A stretch of DNA of 11,734 nucleotides from Bryobacteraceae bacterium. GTDB lineage: Bacteria > Acidobacteriota > Terriglobia > Bryobacterales > Bryobacteraceae. The notes beneath the pieces were generated by a model that was not told the origin of the DNA, did no database searches, and saw only the letters and a list, made by a program, of their open reading frames with translations. Numbering within the stretch: position 1 is the first letter of the stretch; every line of letters starts with the position of its first letter. The stretch spans positions 1 to 11,734 of the forward strand of contig JASHQT010000460.1 of assembly GCA_030039005.1 (NCBI GenBank). Direction: 5' to 3'. The translations under genes were made by a program, and so were the position numbers. Positions 8,501 through 11,734 of the stretch are shown here, in pieces.

Positions 8501-8662
8501 GCAACCACCGCGGGAATGTTTCCCCTCGCCCTCGCCATCGGCGCCGGATCCGAGATGCTGCAGCCGCTGGCCATCGCGGTGATCGGCGGCATCGCCGCGT
8601 CGATGATCCTCTCGCTCATCGTGACCCCCGCAGTCCATTACTACTTGCAAAGAAAATCGTAA
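5552..8662 (+). CDS. RND efflux pump, inner-membrane permease (HAE/AcrB-like)
   Basis: A 1036-aa proton-driven RND transporter, full length for the family, with 12 expected membrane helices and two large periplasmic loops. Helix 1 (about 31-50) leads into the family motif FPETNFPRIVI. Helix 4 carries the proton-relay aspartates D418 and D419 in GLVIDDAIVVVEN, and helix 10 carries the lysine K944 in GIVAKNGILLLD, matching D407/D408 and K940 of AcrB. The heavy-metal (CzcA/CusA) form of helix 4, with VDGAV-type sequence, is absent, so the relay is of the drug-efflux type. Start: GTG overlapping the adaptor's TGA (GTGA), with AGAGGA 3 nt upstream. The protein ends one base before the converging ADOP permease gene. 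As last gene of the operon it completes a channel-adaptor-pump set. The substrate is not determined; hydrophobic toxic compounds are the family default. Confidence 0.95.
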   Translation: MNPPVINHIGPDRTESAQAVGDHWSSRFGKSIVFVILLMVAAGVYLAFNIPIAIFPETNFPRIVIGVDNGVAPIDQMLVTVTRPIEEALSSVSGLERVQSITSRGSVEVDLFFSWKVDMFQTLASVNAALARVQSSLPPSAAVTSNRLTFAAFPIMGYSLTSSTVPQTKLWELATYEMKPRLNRLSGVSTVVVQGGQEPEFEIEADPAKLLETSVTVPALLDAVRRNNMVDSPGLLEANHQLVLSLVSGQVHDAAEIARIVVKTTPAGIPVRVGDLGAVLPSVKPVYTVVQADGKPAVLLNINRQPDSNTVQVADEVHAEIESLRKTLPKGVTLAPFIDQSDLVKASIQSVRDAILIGLILAAIILVLFLRDWGSSIVAGLVIPATIAITFIALRIVGQSFNLMTLGGLAAAVGLVIDDAIVVVENIVLHRDAGQSRADAIRSAMREIRLPLVGSTLTPIVVFLPLISITGVTGSFFRALAITVGIALLTSLGLALTWTPTLSHYFLRKPREAAHAPAEQPGLLGRVICVYGRVLRVALERPWATALFCVALVVASYFCYNALGSDLLPSIDEGTFVLDYIAPPGSSLANTNRLLEEVQKILQQTPDVETTSRRTGLQLGLAAVTEANTGDFTVKLKDRRSRSIEDVIADVRQRVTTEVPTLDVEFAQRLQDEIGDLTSAPEPIVIKLFSPDANLLRQWGPRIAGAIKKIHGVVDVENGVENTISGPAMEFHVDPAVAARAGFTADEVELDASAVLQGEPAAAPMVVNGRAYTIRVRFPESTRASVEAIRNTLLSSQSGSRATLGSLATIQQLPGQTEILRENMQRDLTVTARLEDLNLGAGIDAVKTAVAGLNLPGAIRIVYGGQYEEQQKSFHDLLVVLALAIALVFTVLLFEFSSFGAPIAILASALLSTSGVFLALLVTKTTFNISSFMGLIMVIGIVAKNGILLLDADQKYRAAGAAPEQAMILAGERRLRPILMTALATTAGMFPLALAIGAGSEMLQPLAIAVIGGIAASMILSLIVTPAVHYYLQRKS

Positions 8663-8663
8663 T

Positions 8664-11306
8664 TTAGTCGTGGCGCAGCGCGATGGCAGGTTCGAGCCGC
8701 GCAGCTCTTTTCGCCGGCAGATAGCAAGCCGCCATCGCGACGAGCGCGAGCAGCACAATCGCCGCCGCGAACGCGACCGGGTCGCCGGGCGTGACGCCAT
8801 ACAGCAGCTTGCGCAAGGTGCGCGTGGCGAAGAACGCACCCAGCAGGCCGATTCCGACACCCGATCCGGTCAGGATGATCCCGTGCCGCAACACCAGCCC
8901 GAACGCTTCGCGCGGCCGCGCTCCGAGCGCCATCCGTATCGCGATTTCGTGCGTCCGCCGGCTCACCACGTACGCGATCACGCTGAAGATCCCGATCGCC
9001 GCCTGAACCAGTCCCAGCGCCGCGAAGATGCCCATCAGCAGCATGTTCGCGCGATCGTTCGAAAGAGACTCCGCAATGCGCTCATCCATGGTCGCGACAT
9101 CGTCCACGGGAACACTCGAATCGATCGCATGCACCACTTTGGTCGCGGCCGCAACCAGCGCTCGTGGCGCGCTGGACTTCAGAATGAGCATATTCTCCGG
9201 ATCGGAGAACTGCTGGAATGACTGATAAATGCCCGGTTGAGGCGCCAGCCGGAGCTTCTCCCGCACATTGCCGACGACTCCGACAACCTGAGCCCACGCG
9301 TTGCCGCCTCCCAGCCGCATGTGTTTCCCGACCGCATTGCGGCCGGGGAAAAATTGGTCCGCAAAGGCCTGGTTGATCACTACCGTTAACGGCGCAGCTT
9401 CGCGATCTTCCTCCGTGATCGGCCGCCCGCGCAAGACCGGAATTCCGAGCGTCCGAAAATAGCCCGCGCTCACCGAAGTCACTGGGATCGTCGGCCGTCC
9501 ACCCGGAGGCGGTGGCGCCGCTTCCCCTTCGATCACCACGCCCAACGCCGAACGAAACACGCCGGATCCGGGCAGGACGTCCCCAGTCGCGGCCGCATCC
9601 ACGCCAGGCAATCGCCGCGCGCTCTCTAATAGTTGATTGAGGAACTTGGTCTGTCTCTGCCTTTCGGGCTCCGTGGGACCATCGAATGTGAAAGGCAAGG
9701 AGACGCGCATGGTCAAAACGCCGTGCGCATGGAAACCAAGCTCCGACGACGCCAACCGAACGAAACTGCGGATCAGCAGCCCGGAGCCGGCAAGAAGAAT
9801 GATCGCCATCGCGATCTCCGCCATCACAAACGCGCCGCGCAATCGCTGATGGCCGCGGGATCCGGTGGCCCGCCCGGAGGCTTCCTGCAGCGCACTCGTC
9901 AAATCGATCTTCGACGCCGCCATCACCGGCGCGATCGCCGTCAGCACTCCCACCAGGATGGCCGCCGCGCTCGTCGCCGCAAGAACAGAGTAATCAATGT
10001 GGACCGCGGGAAGAAGCTGCAGATTCGCAGGCAGCGCCAGCTTCAAATACCGCAGCGCCGCGTAGCCGGCGAGTAGCCCGAGCGCGCCGCCCGCCACACT
10101 CAGCACCACGCTCTCGGTGAGCAACTGCCGCATCAATCGCATCCGCTCCGCGCCGAGAGCCGAGCGCAGCGCCATTTCGCGCCCGCGCGACATCGATCGC
10201 GCCAGTTGCAGATTGGCTACATTGAAGCAGCCGATCAGCAGCACCAGCGCCACCGCGCCCTGGAGAATCAGAATCAGCGAGCGTACATCGCCCGCGAGCC
10301 TTTGCTGCAGCGGCTCGACTCGCACCTCCATACCCTTGCGCATGATGGCAAACGGCGGCGATTCTTCGCGTGCATGATTGCGCGTGATCGTGAAAAGCTC
10401 GTCTTGAACCGCGCCCGCCGTGGCCCCCGGGTTCAATCGCGCCAGCACGCTCAAGAGGCGAAGCTGCCGGTCATACCAGGTGGGATTTGCCGGCAGCGCC
10501 ATCGGCAGAAGAATGTCATCGCGAACCCCGTTGTCCGGAAAAATGAGCGACTCGGGAAGCACCCCCACGATGACTGCGTCGTGGCCATCCAGCCTCGCCG
10601 TCTTTCCCACGATCTTCGGGTCCGAATTGAATTTACGCCGCCATAGCGCGTAGCTCAGGATCGCTACCGGCGGACCGCCGAATCGATCCTCCTCGGCCGT
10701 GAACGGGCGCCCGAGCGCGAACCTGACGCCCAGCAAATCCAGCAACCCGCGAGTGATCCTGGCGCCATGCAGACGCTCCGGATCGCCGGTCCCGGTCAGC
10801 GTCGGAGTCCCGCCTCCTCCGTAGGCTTCGATCCCGGCGAACGACCGGCTCTCCGCTCTCCAATGCGCGAAATCCGGGCTCAGAGCGCCCGTCACCATCG
10901 GCTCGTGCGGCCAGGACTCAGAAATATAGACCAGACGGTCCGGATCGCGATACGGCAGCCGGTGCAGCAGGAGCCCGTCAACCACGCTGAACAGCGCGGT
11001 GTTGGCGCCGATGCCGAGCGCAAACGTCACCAGAATCGCTGCTGTGTAGCCTGGACTCCGTCCCTGCATTCGAATGCCATATCGAATGTCCTGGAGCAGA
11101 GCGTCGAACCACGCTCCCGCGCGCGCCGCGCGGATCTCTTCCTTCACCTGTTCGATTCCGCCCGCCTCGATCCTCGCCTCGCGCTTCGCTTCCTCCCATG
11201 GCAATCCCGCGCGAATCTTCTCTTCGATCAGCGCATCGATGTAGGATCGAATCTCGGCGTCCAGATCCCCATCCGATCGCCGGCGCAGGAATCGCGGCAG
11301 CCTCAT
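8664..11306 (-). CDS. ADOP-type ABC transporter permease (duplicated MacB/FtsX permease)
   Basis: An 880-aa permease with the architecture of 'acidobacterial duplicated orphan permeases'. An N-terminal cytoplasmic region of about 80 residues ([19 protein letters not shown], then a charged helix) precedes [10 protein letters not shown] and the first membrane helix (about 86-112). A large extracytoplasmic MacB-like domain follows, then a first FtsX unit with [11 protein letters not shown] (376-386) and three helices (about 342-462). The second copy begins with [25 protein letters not shown] (489-513), has another extracytoplasmic domain, and ends with [11 protein letters not shown] (786-796) and the [15 protein letters not shown] tail. 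Start: the ATG at 11306 has GGAGG 4 nt upstream and overlaps the padR stop (ATGA). The open frame extends upstream to 11438, but that part only shadows padR. No ATP-binding protein is encoded in the window, so the energy source or partner is unknown. A role in export or mechanotransmission is a family inference. Confidence 0.93.
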   Translation of the reverse strand: MRLPRFLRRRSDGDLDAEIRSYIDALIEEKIRAGLPWEEAKREARIEAGGIEQVKEEIRAARAGAWFDALLQDIRYGIRMQGRSPGYTAAILVTFALGIGANTALFSVVDGLLLHRLPYRDPDRLVYISESWPHEPMVTGALSPDFAHWRAESRSFAGIEAYGGGGTPTLTGTGDPERLHGARITRGLLDLLGVRFALGRPFTAEEDRFGGPPVAILSYALWRRKFNSDPKIVGKTARLDGHDAVIVGVLPESLIFPDNGVRDDILLPMALPANPTWYDRQLRLLSVLARLNPGATAGAVQDELFTITRNHAREESPPFAIMRKGMEVRVEPLQQRLAGDVRSLILILQGAVALVLLIGCFNVANLQLARSMSRGREMALRSALGAERMRLMRQLLTESVVLSVAGGALGLLAGYAALRYLKLALPANLQLLPAVHIDYSVLAATSAAAILVGVLTAIAPVMAASKIDLTSALQEASGRATGSRGHQRLRGAFVMAEIAMAIILLAGSGLLIRSFVRLASSELGFHAHGVLTMRVSLPFTFDGPTEPERQRQTKFLNQLLESARRLPGVDAAATGDVLPGSGVFRSALGVVIEGEAAPPPPGGRPTIPVTSVSAGYFRTLGIPVLRGRPITEEDREAAPLTVVINQAFADQFFPGRNAVGKHMRLGGGNAWAQVVGVVGNVREKLRLAPQPGIYQSFQQFSDPENMLILKSSAPRALVAAATKVVHAIDSSVPVDDVATMDERIAESLSNDRANMLLMGIFAALGLVQAAIGIFSVIAYVVSRRTHEIAIRMALGARPREAFGLVLRHGIILTGSGVGIGLLGAFFATRTLRKLLYGVTPGDPVAFAAAIVLLALVAMAACYLPAKRAARLEPAIALRHD

Positions 11307-11626
11307 TCCGCCTCCAGCATGCGCGCGATCGCCAGCGCCACCCGGTCCCAGCGTTTCACCTCGCTTCCGAGCTGCCGGCGCCCGGATTTCGTAATGCGGT
11401 AATACTTCGCTTTGCGATTGGTCTCCGAATCGCCCCATTCCGCTTCGAGCCAGCCTTGGTCCTCCATGCGGTGCAGCGCCGGGAACAGCGATCCCGGTTT
11501 CACTTGGAACGTCCCGCCGGTCAATTGCTCAATCCTCCGCGCGACGCCAAGCCCGTGCAACGGCCCGAGTGACACGGCTTTCAACACCAGCAAATCGAGC
11601 GTTCCGGGCAGGAGTTCAGAACTCAT
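11303..11626 (-). CDS. PadR-family transcriptional regulator
   Basis: A 107-aa PadR-type winged-helix repressor. The N-terminal half is the DNA-binding domain: [30 protein letters not shown] (6-35), then the recognition region [24 protein letters not shown] (42-65), then a wing [15 protein letters not shown] (72-86). A short C-terminal helix (about 87-107) should form the dimer. It resembles the small regulators always found beside ADOP permeases. AGGA lies 5 nt before the ATG, within GATAGGACCACT. The stop overlaps the permease start, so the two form an operon. Two 19-bp dyads just upstream, one covering its own -35 box and one its leader, point to autorepression. The inducing signal is unknown. 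Confidence 0.93.
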   Translation of the reverse strand: MSSELLPGTLDLLVLKAVSLGPLHGLGVARRIEQLTGGTFQVKPGSLFPALHRMEDQGWLEAEWGDSETNRKAKYYRITKSGRRQLGSEVKRWDRVALAIARMLEAE

Positions 11627-11632
11627 AGTGGT

Positions 11633-11651
11633 CCTATCGACAGTCTATAGG
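11633..11651. promoter_or_regulatory. Operator-like dyad A, in the padR leader
   Basis: CCTATCGACAGTCTATAGG reads the same on both strands at 16 of 19 positions. It lies 6 bp before the padR ATG and overlaps its ribosome site (GATAGGA on the minus strand). On the opposite strand it matches dyad B at 17 of 19 positions. Its position and symmetry suit a homodimeric PadR protein blocking transcription of its own operon. Binding is inferred. Confidence 0.6.
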
Positions 11652-11677
11652 TTATGCCCGCTCCTATAGATTGTCAA
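11649..11677 (-). promoter_or_regulatory. Candidate promoter of padR and the ADOP permease
   Basis: On the minus strand a perfect TTGACA (-35, 11677-11672) is followed after 17 bp by TAACCT (11654-11649), a poor -10 with three of six matches. A better hexamer, TATAGA (11649-11644), is 22 bp away, which is too far for a normal promoter. The -35 is convincing and lies in dyad B; the -10 assignment is uncertain. Confidence 0.45.
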
Positions 11678-11681
11678 TAGG
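11663..11681. promoter_or_regulatory. Operator-like dyad B, covering both divergent -35 boxes
   Basis: CCTATAGATTGTCAATAGG has the same outer arms (CCTAT/ATAGG) and inner GA...TC pattern as dyad A. The centres of A and B are 30 bp apart, about three helical turns, which would place two dimers on one DNA face. Its central TTGTCAA contains TTGTCA for the plus-strand promoter and, in reverse, TTGACA for the padR promoter. One bound repressor could therefore block both directions. Confidence 0.65.
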
Positions 11682-11699
11682 AGTGCGGCCATGTAGAAT
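11671..11699 (+). promoter_or_regulatory. Promoter of the divergent gene at 11706, leaderless spacing
   Basis: TTGTCA (11671-11676) and TAGAAT (11694-11699) each match the sigma-70 consensus at five of six positions, with an ideal 17-bp spacer. The ATG begins seven bases after the -10 box, so transcription should start at or next to the first base of the start codon, leaving no room for a ribosome site. The -35 is inside dyad B, implying repression by the same regulator as padR. Confidence 0.6.
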
Positions 11700-11705
11700 C
11701 GCTCC

Positions 11706-11734
11706 ATGCGCAAAGTGATCCTGGGCGCGGCCAT
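11706..11734 (+). CDS. Start of a divergent gene, cut by window edge
   Basis: Only nine complete codons are visible (MRKVILGAA), a basic then hydrophobic start that could be the beginning of a signal peptide or membrane helix. The call rests mainly on the good promoter directly upstream and on the divergent layout with padR. No Shine-Dalgarno sequence fits, in keeping with a leaderless message. The product cannot be identified. Because it shares operator B with padR, it may be functionally tied to the PadR/ADOP module. Confidence 0.5.

Noticed and set aside
7817..8860. Long open frame (347 codons) antisense to the 3' end of the pump gene
   Set aside because: Its composition is rich in Arg, Gly, Glu and His without domains, as expected for an antisense shadow in GC-rich DNA; the sense frame is a highly conserved RND pump.
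11307..11438. Upstream extension of the ADOP permease frame to 11438
   Set aside because: It lies entirely over padR in another frame, encodes a low-complexity non-family sequence, and the ATG at 11306 has a strong GGAGG site and the usual family start.

Overview
The window is dense, GC-rich bacterial DNA, with operons read from both strands. The best taxonomic clue is the right-hand module, a PadR-type regulator overlapping a large duplicated FtsX/MacB-like permease. This arrangement is typical of the 'ADOP' orphan permeases that are abundant in Acidobacteriota, especially Solibacter/Bryobacter relatives. The Acidobacteriota assignment is an inference from gene families, not from a marker gene.

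Layout from left to right. (1) 2-370 (+): the C-terminal end of a TauE/SafE (TSUP) membrane transporter, cut by the window edge. Its stop codon overlaps that of the converging gene. (2) 2369-367 (-): a two-gene operon of an OmpR-type response regulator and a membrane sensor histidine kinase of the CusS/heavy-metal type, joined by an ATGA overlap. (3) 2423-2825 (+): a HicB antitoxin and a HicA toxin. hicA carries a one-base frameshift at a CCCC run, so its conserved C-terminus is out of frame. (4) 2914-8662 (+): a complete tripartite RND efflux operon: TolC-like outer-membrane channel, lipoprotein membrane-fusion adaptor, and HAE/AcrB-like inner-membrane pump. The genes are tightly coupled (2 bp gap, then a GTGA overlap). 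(5) 11626-8664 (-): PadR regulator and ADOP permease, overlapping by ATGA. (6) 11706-end (+): the first codons of a divergent gene cut by the window edge.

How the genes may work together: the two-component system is divergent from the efflux operon, with the hicBA pair between them, and it probably controls the efflux genes as in cus- or czc-like loci. The pump itself has the proton-relay residues of drug-type RND pumps, not the heavy-metal signature, so the substrate cannot be read from the sequence.

The most notable non-coding element is the 79-bp intergenic region at 11627-11705. It holds two nearly identical 19-bp dyads spaced 30 bp centre to centre. The upstream dyad contains overlapping -35 boxes for both divergent promoters. 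The plus-strand promoter has a 17-bp spacer and places the predicted transcription start on the A of the ATG, so that gene may be leaderless. A similar -10 to ATG spacing is seen at hicB. There are no RNA genes, CRISPR arrays, insertion sequences, or gene-free stretches over 300 bp.
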